A stretch of 64,000 nt of DNA from NCBI GenBank assembly GCA_945957605.1, contig CAMFLR010000002.1:62001-126000 (forward strand), in the 5' to 3' direction. Origin of the DNA: an uncultured Isosphaeraceae bacterium (GTDB lineage: Bacteria > Planctomycetota > Planctomycetia > Isosphaerales > Isosphaeraceae). The notes below the pieces were generated by a model, which saw only the letters and a list, made by a program, of their open reading frames with translations, was not told the origin of the DNA and did no database searches. Both the position numbers and the translations under genes were made by a program. Shown here in pieces: positions 42,841 to 51,330 of the stretch; positions within the stretch are counted from its first letter, which is position 1; every line of letters starts with the position of its first letter.

Positions 42841-44160
42841 CTATTTGCCAGCAACGCCTTGAAACTCCACGCGTGCCATGCGCCGTGGGCCGTATCGCAC
42901 GATAAACGCTTCCAACGGCACGCGATCTTCCTTGCCACTATGCGTGATGATCGCATGCGTAGCATCAAAGGTGAAAGCCGCTTTCACATCCTTGACATTG
43001 ATCTTCTCCGGACCAATCGTCACGCCCCCCTGCTCGATCACCCGTCGCGCGGCCGATGTCGTCTGATCGAACTTGAGCGTGTTCACGATCAACCCCGGCA
43101 ACGTGAGCGGGCCGGTCACTTCGCAGGTCGCCACCGGGATTTCGCTGATCGGCGGGTCTTCCTTGCGAGCGCGGCGACGGAACTCCTCGGCGGCATTGTC
43201 GGCCGCTTCGGCGCCTGAGTACTGGGTGACGATCATCTTGCCCAGTTTTTCCTTGGTGTCGCGCGGATTGACGCCGGACGCGAGCAAGGTGTCGACCTCG
43301 GCGAGCGGCAGGTCGGTGAGTAGCGTGAAATATTGACGCAACGGCTCGTCGGGGATGCTCATGATCTTGCCGAACTGCGTCGATGCATCTTCGGCCACAC
43401 CGATGTAATTGCCCAGGCTCTTGCCCATCCGACGCGTGCCGTCGGTGCCGACGAGAATCGGCATGGTCATCGCGACTTGCGGCGAGATGTTCTGCGAATT
43501 CTGCAAGTCACGCGCGACGAGCAGGCTAAAGAGTTGCTCGGTGCCGCCGAGCTCGACGTCGGCCTTGATCTCGACCGAATCCCACCCTTGCATCAACGGG
43601 TAGAGACATTCGTGCAGGTAAACTGGTTTTTCGGCCTTGAGCCGTTTGGCAAAATCCTCGCGGGCCGACATCTGGCCGAGCGTCATGTGCCGCATCAGGT
43701 CGAGGACGTTGAGGAACGTCCACTTGCCGAACCAGTCGCCGTTGTGATGCACCTCTGCGCGTTCGAGATCGATAATCCGGCCGACCTGGCGTAGGTAGTC
43801 CTTGGCGTTATTAGCCACCTGCTCTTCGGTCAACGCCGAACGCGTTTCGTCGCGGCCGGAGGGGTCGCCGACGAGCGCAGTGTAGTTGCCGATGATGATA
43901 ACGGCGGTGTGGCCTAACTCTTGAAACTGGCGGAGCTTGCGCAGGGGGACGGTGTGACCGAGATGGACGTCGATACCGGTCGGGTCGATGCCGTATTTCA
44001 CACGGAGCGGCACGCCGGTGGCGACCGATTTTTCGAGCTTTTTGAGGAATTCGTTCTCGGGGACGACCGCCTCAACACCGCGCTTGAGGATCTCCCACTG
44101 CTCCGCCGCACTCTTGCCGCTCAAACTGGCCACGCCGCAGTTCTCCGCTATCAGAATCAA
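42841..44160 (-). CDS. tyrS: Tyrosine--tRNA ligase
   Basis: Charges tRNA-Tyr. The 439-residue product has the class I signatures. VKYGIDPTGIDVHLGH is the HIGH region, and RRMGKSLGNYIGVAE is the KMSKS loop, here RMGKS. DADVELGG-type recognition is seen in IKADVELGGTEQLF. A C-terminal S4-like RNA-binding domain starts about residue 355 (TTSAARRVIEQGGVTIG). The start is uncertain; internal GTG and ATG codons near 44127 could also serve. Housekeeping gene with no nearby tRNA gene found. Confidence 0.93.
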   Translation of the reverse strand: MILIAENCGVASLSGKSAAEQWEILKRGVEAVVPENEFLKKLEKSVATGVPLRVKYGIDPTGIDVHLGHTVPLRKLRQFQELGHTAVIIIGNYTALVGDPSGRDETRSALTEEQVANNAKDYLRQVGRIIDLERAEVHHNGDWFGKWTFLNVLDLMRHMTLGQMSAREDFAKRLKAEKPVYLHECLYPLMQGWDSVEIKADVELGGTEQLFSLLVARDLQNSQNISPQVAMTMPILVGTDGTRRMGKSLGNYIGVAEDASTQFGKIMSIPDEPLRQYFTLLTDLPLAEVDTLLASGVNPRDTKEKLGKMIVTQYSGAEAADNAAEEFRRRARKEDPPISEIPVATCEVTGPLTLPGLIVNTLKFDQTTSAARRVIEQGGVTIGPEKINVKDVKAAFTFDATHAIITHSGKEDRVPLEAFIVRYGPRRMARVEFQGVAGK

Positions 44161-44311
44161 ACGCTGGCTCGCTCAATATTCGAGCGCAACAAATTCGGTC
44201 CCGATTCTAGGGTAGAAGCGAGGGCGCCGGCAAGGTGGCCACATTGGAAGACGCACGCTAAGCTAAGAGTGTCAATCACTTTCGACCTCGATCGATTGGA
44301 CTGTGCAACGT

Positions 44312-45406
44312 ATGCCTGGCCAGATCTCGCGAACGCTGTACTTTCTGCTGCCGCTTTGTCTTGTTCTCCTGAGCTGCATAATCGCCGCCTGGGGGTTCGT
44401 CGTTTATCGCGCTTTGTCGGGCAAACGCATTCTCCCCCCTGGGCCGCCGATCGTCGTTCCCTGGAACGGTGCGGCCGTGCTAGGCGTGATGGTCGTCTTT
44501 TTCCTCATGCGGTTCATCATTCCCGACATCTATTTTTATGTGCTGCTGGGAAGGAAGCTGGGAGATCCCATTGCCGTCACGCCGATGGACCGCATCGTGC
44601 TGATGTCGATCATCAACATCATCTTCCTGCCGGTCGCCTGGCTCATCCTCGCCTTGCTCTCACGCGCGAAGTTGGCTGACCTCGGGTTCAAGAAAGGGCA
44701 AATGGGCCTCGATGCCCTTCGCGGTATCATCGCCTGGCCGGTTATTGCGCCGGTGATCTACGGGCTGAACCTGTTCATTCTCATCAGCCTTGGGTTGCAC
44801 AAGGTGCGTCAACCGCATGCACTCGAACAACTCGCGAACGAGCAACCCTCTCCGCTGCTCTGGGTGATGATCTTCTTCAGCGCGGTGGTCGTCGCGCCCG
44901 TCGCCGAAGAGTTTCTCTTTCGTGGAATCCTTCTCGGCTGGTTTGGGAAGCGTCTCAGCGGTGCGACGATCGAAGCCAGGCCCAAGACCGATCCCGCAAC
45001 GATCTGGGAAGATGAATCGACAGCGCCGAATGATTTCGTGGAGCCGCTGACTGAATTCCCCGGTGATGCCCCGCAGCCCACTCCCATCGTCCAGCGACCG
45101 GGACACCCGGTGGGTTGGATTGTGGCCAACGTACTCATCTCGCTTATCTTCGCCGGACTCCATGCCGACGCCTGGCCAGCCCCCATTCCGCTCTTCTTTT
45201 TGGCGCTTGGGCTGGGACTGCTTTATCAAAGAACGCGCGGGATCGTCGCGCCAATTACCTTGCACATGACGTTCAATGGAATTTCGACGGTAATTCTGCT
45301 GATTTCAACGATGAGTGGCGGGCTGGAGGCACTCAAGCGTGGACTGGAAAATCCTGCGGATCCGCAGCCTCCCGCGGTTCAAAAAGAAGCGGATGTCGCG
45401 AAGTAG
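44312..45406 (+). CDS. CPBP-family intramembrane metalloprotease
   Basis: A 364-residue polytopic membrane protein of the CPBP (Abi/CAAX protease) family. The motif pairs are VAPVAEEFLFRG (EExxxR) and IFAGLHADAW followed by IVAPITLHMTFNG, the His-containing motifs that together build the metal site. About eight transmembrane helices are seen. A roughly 50-residue acidic insertion (about residues 225-275, with TIWEDESTAPND) separates motif 1 and motif 2, which is longer than usual. Function may be in prenyl-protein-like or bacteriocin processing, unknown here. A GTG at 44303 is the alternative start. Confidence 0.9.
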   Translation: MPGQISRTLYFLLPLCLVLLSCIIAAWGFVVYRALSGKRILPPGPPIVVPWNGAAVLGVMVVFFLMRFIIPDIYFYVLLGRKLGDPIAVTPMDRIVLMSIINIIFLPVAWLILALLSRAKLADLGFKKGQMGLDALRGIIAWPVIAPVIYGLNLFILISLGLHKVRQPHALEQLANEQPSPLLWVMIFFSAVVVAPVAEEFLFRGILLGWFGKRLSGATIEARPKTDPATIWEDESTAPNDFVEPLTEFPGDAPQPTPIVQRPGHPVGWIVANVLISLIFAGLHADAWPAPIPLFFLALGLGLLYQRTRGIVAPITLHMTFNGISTVILLISTMSGGLEALKRGLENPADPQPPAVQKEADVAK

Positions 45407-46182
45407 CATCACGTGTCGGTTTTGCAGTTGAAAAACTTGAATTCCGCTCGATTTTCGATGGACAGAAAAAGCAAAGACTGATAGATTTCCAGTGGTCTTT
45501 GAGCCAAACATGCGTTTTCAGAGACCTTGCGGGAAAATCGTCGTGCGGAGGCTTCACGACCTCGTGAAGTACCAGGTCGATTTTTCCGATAGTAAGGGGA
45601 CACAAAGCGGCTTGCGCGGGTTCGCGTGGGCCAGCTCAGCGTCCCGGTCGTGAATGGTCGCATTCTTCGCGAATTGCGGAGAACCGGACAGATTGCCACG
45701 ACAGTCCAGCGACCGACCGGCTGAATCCGACTTGATCTGAAAAACGCGGCCGGGTGGTTGCGGTGATGGGGTGTCACCGCGAGCGACTCTGCCGCCGCCG
45801 GAGTCAGGATGACGCCTGGCAGCCGGAGGGATGCGATATCCCCTCGGCGTCTGCGGTCTGGAGCGATCGTCGCCTGGGCCGTTTTCTTTCGGGGAGTTTC
45901 CGTCCGATGAGCGCGTCGAATTCCAAGAAACCCGCACCAATGCACTCGACTTATGAATGGGGCGGCACGGTTGCCCGCCTGAATCGTGGATCACACTCGT
46001 CGCGAGCGGGCCGCCGCTCGGCACTGCTGGGAATCATCACCTCTGTCTACGCCAACTCTTCGCGTGGCAAGACGACCTCGAGCGAAGGTCGAAGTGGCTC
46101 AGATCGAGCCTAATAACCGATTTCAGGCACGCAGCCGAACTCTTCCGGCATACGTCTGAAATTGATGATTGACGGTGAAAAT
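45407..46182. other. Gene-poor stretch of about 780 bases
   Basis: No convincing gene. It has short frames only, such as one at 45907-46113 (68 codons, Ser/Arg-rich, preceded by GGGGAG) and one at 45957-46172. A small CTTCACGA/TCGTGAAG palindrome lies near 45552. Composition wavers between strands. It may hold decayed coding sequence; I cannot reconstruct a parent protein. Confidence 0.4.
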
Positions 46183-46235
46183 AAAACACTCGCCGGCATG
46201 CCAACTCCCGGGCAGGCCGGCTGATGGTGTTTTAC
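46183..46235 (-). terminator. Intrinsic terminator of the DinB gene
   Basis: AAAACAC and GCCGGC at 46183-46197 pair with GCCGGC and GTGTTTT at 46216-46233. On the minus strand TTTTATTTTC follows. It lies just beyond the DinB stop. Confidence 0.7.
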
Positions 46236-46255
46236 CCCTGGGATAAACCATCGCT

Positions 46256-46726
46256 TTACGCGATCCCCAGCGCTCGCCGCTTTTCAACGATAAATGCCAG
46301 GTGGTGCGCCACGTGCCACACGGCCCCTTCCACCATCTGCGTGACTGTCTTGTCTCCGCGATCGCCGACGACCCCAGCACGCTCCCACGCATCAGGTCGA
46401 CTCACTCGCAGAATGCGAGCCATCTGGCTGCGTCCCAACTCAAAAAGGGCGAGTTCCTCCTCGACATCACGATCATGGTACGCGAGCGCTGCCTGCATGA
46501 GGTCGGGTTTGACCCGCTCGAAGACGGGTCGCTCTTCCGAGAGCACGCGTTTCAGCCTGTGGCAGATGTTGGCGTCGGTATCATTCAAATGACAGACGAC
46601 CTCAAGCGTGCTCCACTTGCCAGGGACGGGCCGTGAAATCAATTGCTCGCGACTCATACCGGAAACGGCAGATCGTAAGTTCGTTCCACCGGCGAGATAT
46701 TCAGCGAGCAATGCGTTGAAATCCAT
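46256..46726 (-). CDS. DinB/YfiT-family metal-binding protein
   Basis: A 156-residue four-helix-bundle protein of the DinB superfamily, often thiol-dependent transferases. ATG 46726 has GGAG eight bases upstream. The metal-binding His motifs are WSTLEVVCHLNDTD and GAVWHVAHHLAFI, matching the family His-x(n)-His-x3-His layout. The GMSREQLISRPVPGKWS motif is typical of the N-terminal region. A longer frame to 46804 is unlikely to be used. Substrate unknown. Confidence 0.85.
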   Translation of the reverse strand: MDFNALLAEYLAGGTNLRSAVSGMSREQLISRPVPGKWSTLEVVCHLNDTDANICHRLKRVLSEERPVFERVKPDLMQAALAYHDRDVEEELALFELGRSQMARILRVSRPDAWERAGVVGDRGDKTVTQMVEGAVWHVAHHLAFIVEKRRALGIA

Positions 46727-47144
46727 CGGATCCACTCCGTGTTCGTTAGCCCAGCCGGTAATTTGTCCGCTGCTCGACATTGAGAGCGAAGCAGCGTGGT
46801 GCATGGCGGGACGGGTTCGTCCACCTGCCTGGAAACGAATAAGACGTCGACCAACATCTGAACGATAGACAGACTGTTTTGAATGTCAATTCGCAGCTTC
46901 GAGGCGGCACAAACCCGGCGATGAAAAGGCGGCAACACGCCGAATATGATGTGAGCAAGGTACAATGAAATCTGACAAAGGGCTTGGTGTGACGGCTACA
47001 TTTTTCGCATGGCTAAGACGCCACCGACTCTCAAGATCGCTTGAAGGTCGAGCACGGCCGATTGCGCGAGGTCTGGGCCATTGTCTAAGCTCCCCGCTTC
47101 GAGACAGCCGCTGGGCTACTACCCCGCGATTGGAGACCGGCAAC
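46727..47144. other. Divergent intergenic region
   Basis: About 418 bases between the divergent DinB and Imm10-like genes if the latter starts at 47145. The Imm10 frame stays open upstream to 46965, but that part is Arg-rich and unlike the family. I see no other gene here. Confidence 0.4.
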
Positions 47145-47537
47145 GTGGTCCGATTCCATGCCAACCTCGTGGTTGTCGATGGTTCAGATCCAGAGCTTAT
47201 CATTATTGGATTTGCGGACGAGCAAAATGACGAATATCGCGAAGCGATTCAGTTACAGCGTGCTTATGAGTTCGACGAGCAGGATGTAGAACTTGGCATG
47301 GACCAGATTTACGTCGAACGAAACAGTCAAATGGAAGGCGGTTATGGAGAGGTCGTGCGGATCGGTTTACGACCTGGGCGCGTCCAATTTACGGTCGATA
47401 ACGAACTGGCGAATCATCTTGGTGGCCATGAGTTTGAGATAACATTTGCGTCCGAGCCTGATATTTACGCGCGGCTTGAAGCGGGGATAAAGACGATGCT
47501 TGCGGGATTCAAAACTTCGGTTCGATTCGAGGATTGA
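47145..47537 (+). CDS. Imm10-like immunity protein, no toxin adjacent
   Basis: A 130-residue protein resembling Imm10 (PF15588-type) immunity proteins of polymorphic toxin systems. The start GTG 47145 has GGAG nine bases upstream. Motifs reminiscent of the family are FADEQNDEYREAIQLQRA, FDEQDVELGMDQIYVE and VEFEI-like strands near the C-terminus. It would block a cognate secreted toxin, but none is encoded nearby, so it is an orphan, perhaps acquired for protection from neighbours. The family call comes from remembered motif similarity and should be checked. Confidence 0.65.
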   Translation: MVRFHANLVVVDGSDPELIIIGFADEQNDEYREAIQLQRAYEFDEQDVELGMDQIYVERNSQMEGGYGEVVRIGLRPGRVQFTVDNELANHLGGHEFEITFASEPDIYARLEAGIKTMLAGFKTSVRFED

Positions 47538-47560
47538 GCAGGGATCTTCGAGCTTTCACG

Positions 47561-48070
47561 TCACTTCGAGCCGGCTCTGTTGTTCCGATCCTTTGTAAAA
47601 AGCTCGGGGGTGGCCGATTCGGCTTCATGTTCGCGAACTGTACTGGATTCAACCGGGCTGACCTTAACGCCTATCGATTTGATGGATCGCGCCGGCGTAC
47701 CATATTGCAGGATATTGTTCATGAACCGATTGCAACCCGACAAGAAAAGTAGCGCAAACAGCGACGCAGCCCAACCTGAATAACGCCGGAGTCGTCTCCA
47801 GAATCTGAAATCCAATCTCGTGGGACTGTCAGCCGTAACAATCTTGCCATCCGGCCCCCGACAAATCCGAACGCAAGGTAACGACTGACAATCAGCAAGA
47901 ACTCGAACCGCATCGGCGCTCGTCAGTTCGATCAGGTCAAAAACGTGCTTCTCGCAGACCTCGCACGACTTCATGCCACCGCTTCCCTGCAACTCGTTCC
48001 AGGGGACGCGACAGGGCGTCTCGATCGCGATCTCGTCCAGAATCGTCAGATTGGGCGTCGCGTCGTCCAT
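47561..48070 (-). CDS. CHVPW-like membrane-anchored hypothetical protein
   Basis: A 169-residue protein. ATG 48070 has GGAG eight bases upstream. The N-terminal half carries IETPCRVPWNELQGSGG and SCEVCEKHVFDLIEL, a Cys-rich motif seen in many planctomycete proteins (CHVPW...CxxCxxxVYDL). DFRFWRRLRRYSGWAASLFALLFLSGCN contains a transmembrane helix with a lipobox-like LSGC, then a polar tail. The frame continues further upstream, but the short start fits the family. Function unknown. Confidence 0.75.
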   Translation of the reverse strand: MDDATPNLTILDEIAIETPCRVPWNELQGSGGMKSCEVCEKHVFDLIELTSADAVRVLADCQSLPCVRICRGPDGKIVTADSPTRLDFRFWRRLRRYSGWAASLFALLFLSGCNRFMNNILQYGTPARSIKSIGVKVSPVESSTVREHEAESATPELFTKDRNNRAGSK

Positions 48071-48247
48071 TTGTCGAACTCCGACAAGTTCATAGCAAGG
48101 CGTTGGCGACGGATGCATAACTGAGATCAAAGAACAAGTCAATCCGGTTGTATTCGGCGAGGATGAACCCTGTCTCGCCTTGACCCCCTCCCCGCGGCCG
48201 GATAGCATCGCGCCACCAGCCTTACGCGCCGGTCAAGGAGTGACCCC

Positions 48248-49222
48248 ATGCGCCGTCGCCGACCTGTCGTGGATTACGCAGCCTACCTGGCCGTCCGAAT
48301 CATCGTCTGCCTGGCGCAGATGATGAGCGTCGACGAGTCGTATCAATTTGCGCGGCTGCTTGCGAATTTGCTTTACCGTGTCGACAAGCGGCACCGTAAA
48401 GTCGGTATGGACAACCTGTTACAGGCATTCGGCGACAAATACACCGAGGCCGAACGCGATAAGATCGTGCGCGGAGTTTATCTCCACTTCTGCATGATGC
48501 TGATGGAGATTCTCCACATCCCGCGCAAGCTGCATCCCACCACCTGGCGCGACCGAATCACACTCGTCGGCCACGAAAAAGTGCTCGACCGGCTGATCGG
48601 CGGCGGGCCGCTTGTCATGCTCACGGGCCACTTCGGCAACTGGGAAATGGCGGGCTATCTCTTTGGCGTGTTTGGGTTTCCACCCTATTCCGTCGCGCGT
48701 GCGCTCGATAACCCCCACCTCGATAAGTTCCTGCGTTCCTTCCGCGAGCGAACTGGTCAGAAAATGATCCCCAAGAAAGGGGGATACGACCAGATGCTCG
48801 ACGTCCTCCGAACCGGCGGCGTGCTGTCGTTCCTTGCCGATCAGGACGCGGGCGAACGGGGAATGTTTGTCGACTTTTTTGGCCGGCCGGCTTCGACGCA
48901 CAAAGCCATTGCGCTTCTGGCGATCGAGCACCAGGCGCCGGTTGTTGTCGGATATGCACGGCGGCTGGGGCCCGGCTTCCGCTACGAGGTGGGCTGCGTC
49001 GAGTTGATCGATCCGGCGGAGTTGAGCGGCTCGCCTGATGATGCGCGATTGTTGACTCAGCGTTACACGTCGGCACTCGAAGAAATTATCAGGCGTGACC
49101 CGGATCAATACCTCTGGCTTCATCGCCGCTGGAAGCACCAGCCCAAGCCGAAGAAGGCCCGCGCGAATGCGGTTCCCAAGCCGCATCTGGAGACGACAGA
49201 AGCGCCTGCGCCGGTGGAGTGA
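48248..49222 (+). CDS. LpxL/HtrB-family lysophospholipid/lipid A acyltransferase
   Basis: A 324-residue inner-membrane acyltransferase that adds acyl chains to lipid A-like or phospholipid acceptors. An N-terminal hydrophobic helix is present. The catalytic H-x4-D/E motif is LVMLTGHFGNWEMAGYLF (HFGNWE). The other family features are SVARALDNPHLDKFL, IPKKGGYDQMLDVLRTGG, FLADQDAGERGMFVDFFG and the C-terminal PDQYLWLHRRWKHQ. It may act on the planctomycete outer-membrane lipid. It lies 123 bases upstream of fabI. Confidence 0.9.
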   Translation: MRRRRPVVDYAAYLAVRIIVCLAQMMSVDESYQFARLLANLLYRVDKRHRKVGMDNLLQAFGDKYTEAERDKIVRGVYLHFCMMLMEILHIPRKLHPTTWRDRITLVGHEKVLDRLIGGGPLVMLTGHFGNWEMAGYLFGVFGFPPYSVARALDNPHLDKFLRSFRERTGQKMIPKKGGYDQMLDVLRTGGVLSFLADQDAGERGMFVDFFGRPASTHKAIALLAIEHQAPVVVGYARRLGPGFRYEVGCVELIDPAELSGSPDDARLLTQRYTSALEEIIRRDPDQYLWLHRRWKHQPKPKKARANAVPKPHLETTEAPAPVE

Positions 49223-49345
49223 GGTTGAGGGGCGGCGCGGTGATCGCTATCCTGTTGACTTCGGCCGATGGCGTGTCACGCTTGGGGGATATCGCTTCCG
49301 GGTCGGCGCGAATGAAGGCAGGCAGGTCACGAAAGGATCGGTCCA

Positions 49346-50155
49346 ATGGGACTGTTCACGGGTAAGAAGGGGCTGGTCCTCGGCGTCGCCAACGATTACA
49401 GCATCGCCTGGGCCATCAGCCAGAAGCTGCTGGCCGAAGGGGCAGAGATTGGGTTCACCCACCTCCCCGGTGAGAAAATGGAGCGACGCGTCCGCAAACT
49501 CGTCGACCCCATCGGCGCCAAGCTCGTCACCCCGTGCAACGTTCAGGAAGACGCGGACGTCGCCCGCGTTTTCAAGGAAGCGGGTGAGGTTTACGGCTCG
49601 CTCGACTTCGTCCTGCACTCGATCGCCTTCGCCCCGATCGACGACATCAAGTGCGCATTCGTGAATGCGAGCCGCGAAGGCTTCAAGACCGCGATGGACA
49701 TCTCGGTCTACTCGCTGGCGTGCGTCTCGCGTTACGCCGCCGAACTCATGCCCAACGGCGGGTCGATCGCCACGCTGACCTACCTCGGCGGCGAGAAGGT
49801 CGTCTCGGGCTACAACATGATGGGCGTTTGCAAGGCCGCGCTCGACGCCGCGGTGAAGTACCTTGCCTACGACCTCGGCCCCAAGAACATCCGCGTGAAC
49901 GCCGTCTCGGCAGGTCCGGTCAAGACGCTCGCCGCCTCGGCCGTCGGTGATGCCGACAAGCTCGCCGGTCTCTACGAAGCGGTTTCGCCGCTGCAGCGGA
50001 ACATCTCGCGTGAGGAAGTCGGCTCGGTCGGCATGTTCATCCTTTCCGACCTGGCGACGGGTATCACCGGTGAAATTCTCCACGTTGATGCCGGTTACAA
50101 CGTGATGGGTTCGCCGGGACGGGCGATCGAGGCTGCGCGCGAAGGCAAGGCCTGA
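49346..50155 (+). CDS. fabI: Enoyl-ACP reductase FabI
   Basis: NADH-dependent reductase of the last step of fatty-acid elongation. The 269-residue SDR protein has the FabI-type nucleotide motif GKKGLVLGVANDYSIAWAIS. DFVLHSIAFAP and the catalytic Tyr-x6-Tyr/Lys set in TYLGGEKVVSGYNMMGVCK agree with FabI, as does NIRVNAVSAGPVKTLAASAV. The product is complete. It pairs logically with the acyltransferase upstream and the Nudix gene follows at 6 bases. Confidence 0.95.
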   Translation: MGLFTGKKGLVLGVANDYSIAWAISQKLLAEGAEIGFTHLPGEKMERRVRKLVDPIGAKLVTPCNVQEDADVARVFKEAGEVYGSLDFVLHSIAFAPIDDIKCAFVNASREGFKTAMDISVYSLACVSRYAAELMPNGGSIATLTYLGGEKVVSGYNMMGVCKAALDAAVKYLAYDLGPKNIRVNAVSAGPVKTLAASAVGDADKLAGLYEAVSPLQRNISREEVGSVGMFILSDLATGITGEILHVDAGYNVMGSPGRAIEAAREGKA

Positions 50156-50161
50156 TCCTCG

Positions 50162-50569
50162 ATGGCTGAAGCCGCCGAAACTCCGAAACGCATTGGTATT
50201 GGCCTGATCTCCCGAGAGGGCCGGTACCTCATCCGTCAGCGCCCGCCAGGACAGATCATGGCGGGCGTTTGGGAGTTTCCCGGCGGCAAGTGCGAGCCCG
50301 GCGAAAGCCCTGAAGACGCCACGGTACGTGAGTGTCTTGAAGAAGTTGGGCTGCCAGTTGCCGTGGAGCGACTGCGGTCCCGATTTGAACACCGGTATCC
50401 CCATGGCTGGCTCGAACTGTCATACTATGATTGTCGGTTCGTTGATCCACTCGCCGAGCCAGATCCGGGTTTAGGGTTCGTCTGGGTTGCGGCAGGGGAT
50501 TTGCCGAGATATACCTTTCCAGGCGCGAACGAGCCGATTATTGCGGAGCTCGTTGCCGAATCGGGCTAG
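50162..50569 (+). CDS. MutT-like Nudix hydrolase
   Basis: A 135-residue Nudix pyrophosphohydrolase, MutT/8-oxo-dGTPase type. The Nudix box GGKCEPGESPEDATVREC continuing LEEVGL has the G-x5-E-x7-REUXEExGU pattern. WEFPGGK precedes the box as in MutT. It lies six bases after the fabI stop and is probably cotranscribed. Substrate not proved. Confidence 0.9.
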   Translation: MAEAAETPKRIGIGLISREGRYLIRQRPPGQIMAGVWEFPGGKCEPGESPEDATVRECLEEVGLPVAVERLRSRFEHRYPHGWLELSYYDCRFVDPLAEPDPGLGFVWVAAGDLPRYTFPGANEPIIAELVAESG

Positions 50570-50614
50570 TTGGCGTTCGATCGAGACCCAGTGTGACAGG
50601 ACGAAAGGGCGCTC

Positions 50615-51277
50615 ATGACCCTCCCGTTACAAGTCGCGCTGACCGTTGCTCCCCTCGCCTGCTACTTCTACGTCGTTGGCGTCTGGCAGAGCGGCAACCG
50701 TGCCCGAGTCATCCCGGGGCTGCTCGATTACGCGCTCCTCGCCTTCGGAGTCAGCGGCCTGCTGACTGTCGGCCCCGTCGGTCAGGTCCTCCTCGACCTG
50801 ATCTTCGGCATTCCCACCCTATTCGGCTGGGCCCTCTGGATTCTGTTTCTTCTGTGCTGGGGCTGGATCTTCTCCGGAACCGCCAGGCGTCGGCTCGTGA
50901 TCTACAACGTTGAAGCGTCATCGCTTCGGCAAGCCGTCGCCAACGCCGCAGCCACGCTTCCCGAAATCAGGCTTTTCCCCACGCTCGAAGGTTTTGAAGC
51001 CGCCGAGGCAGGCCTTGCGATCAAGGTCGACGCGTCGAAGCGATTCCGCGTCGGTACCGTCGAGGCGAAGGGGATGGGCGCTGAGGCGTTCATTGCACGC
51101 CTTCGAGGCCCGCTGCGCGACGAAGTCCGCAAGGAAAACGTCGGCCCGACTCGCGTGACGTGGGGAATGTTCGCCCTCTCGTGGCTGACGATGCTCATCC
51201 CCATGGGGTTCTTTCTGCTCACCGAACCCCGCGCACGCGCCGCCCTTCGCGCCTTCCTGATGCGCGTTCGCGGCTGA
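50615..51277 (+). CDS. Hypothetical membrane protein, four helices
   Basis: A 220-residue protein with helices at about residues 4-22, 38-60, 65-90 and 190-205. A 90-residue cytoplasmic domain in between contains VIYNVEASSLRQAVANAA and HAFIARLRGPLRDEV-like segments. ATG 50615. No family is recognised. It lies 45 bases after the Nudix gene in the same direction. Confidence 0.7.
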   Translation: MTLPLQVALTVAPLACYFYVVGVWQSGNRARVIPGLLDYALLAFGVSGLLTVGPVGQVLLDLIFGIPTLFGWALWILFLLCWGWIFSGTARRRLVIYNVEASSLRQAVANAAATLPEIRLFPTLEGFEAAEAGLAIKVDASKRFRVGTVEAKGMGAEAFIARLRGPLRDEVRKENVGPTRVTWGMFALSWLTMLIPMGFFLLTEPRARAALRAFLMRVRG

Positions 51278-51284
51278 TCAAAGA

Positions 51285-51312
51285 CGGATGGAAAGCCGAG
51301 GCTCTCCATCCG
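51285..51312. terminator. Bidirectional hairpin between convergent genes
   Basis: CGGATGGA at 51285-51292 pairs with TCCATCCG at 51305-51312, with inner AGCC/GGCT pairing. It separates the 50615 gene and aspS. T-runs are short on both strands. Confidence 0.6.
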
Positions 51313-51330
51313 CACAAGCTTCCGTCGCCG

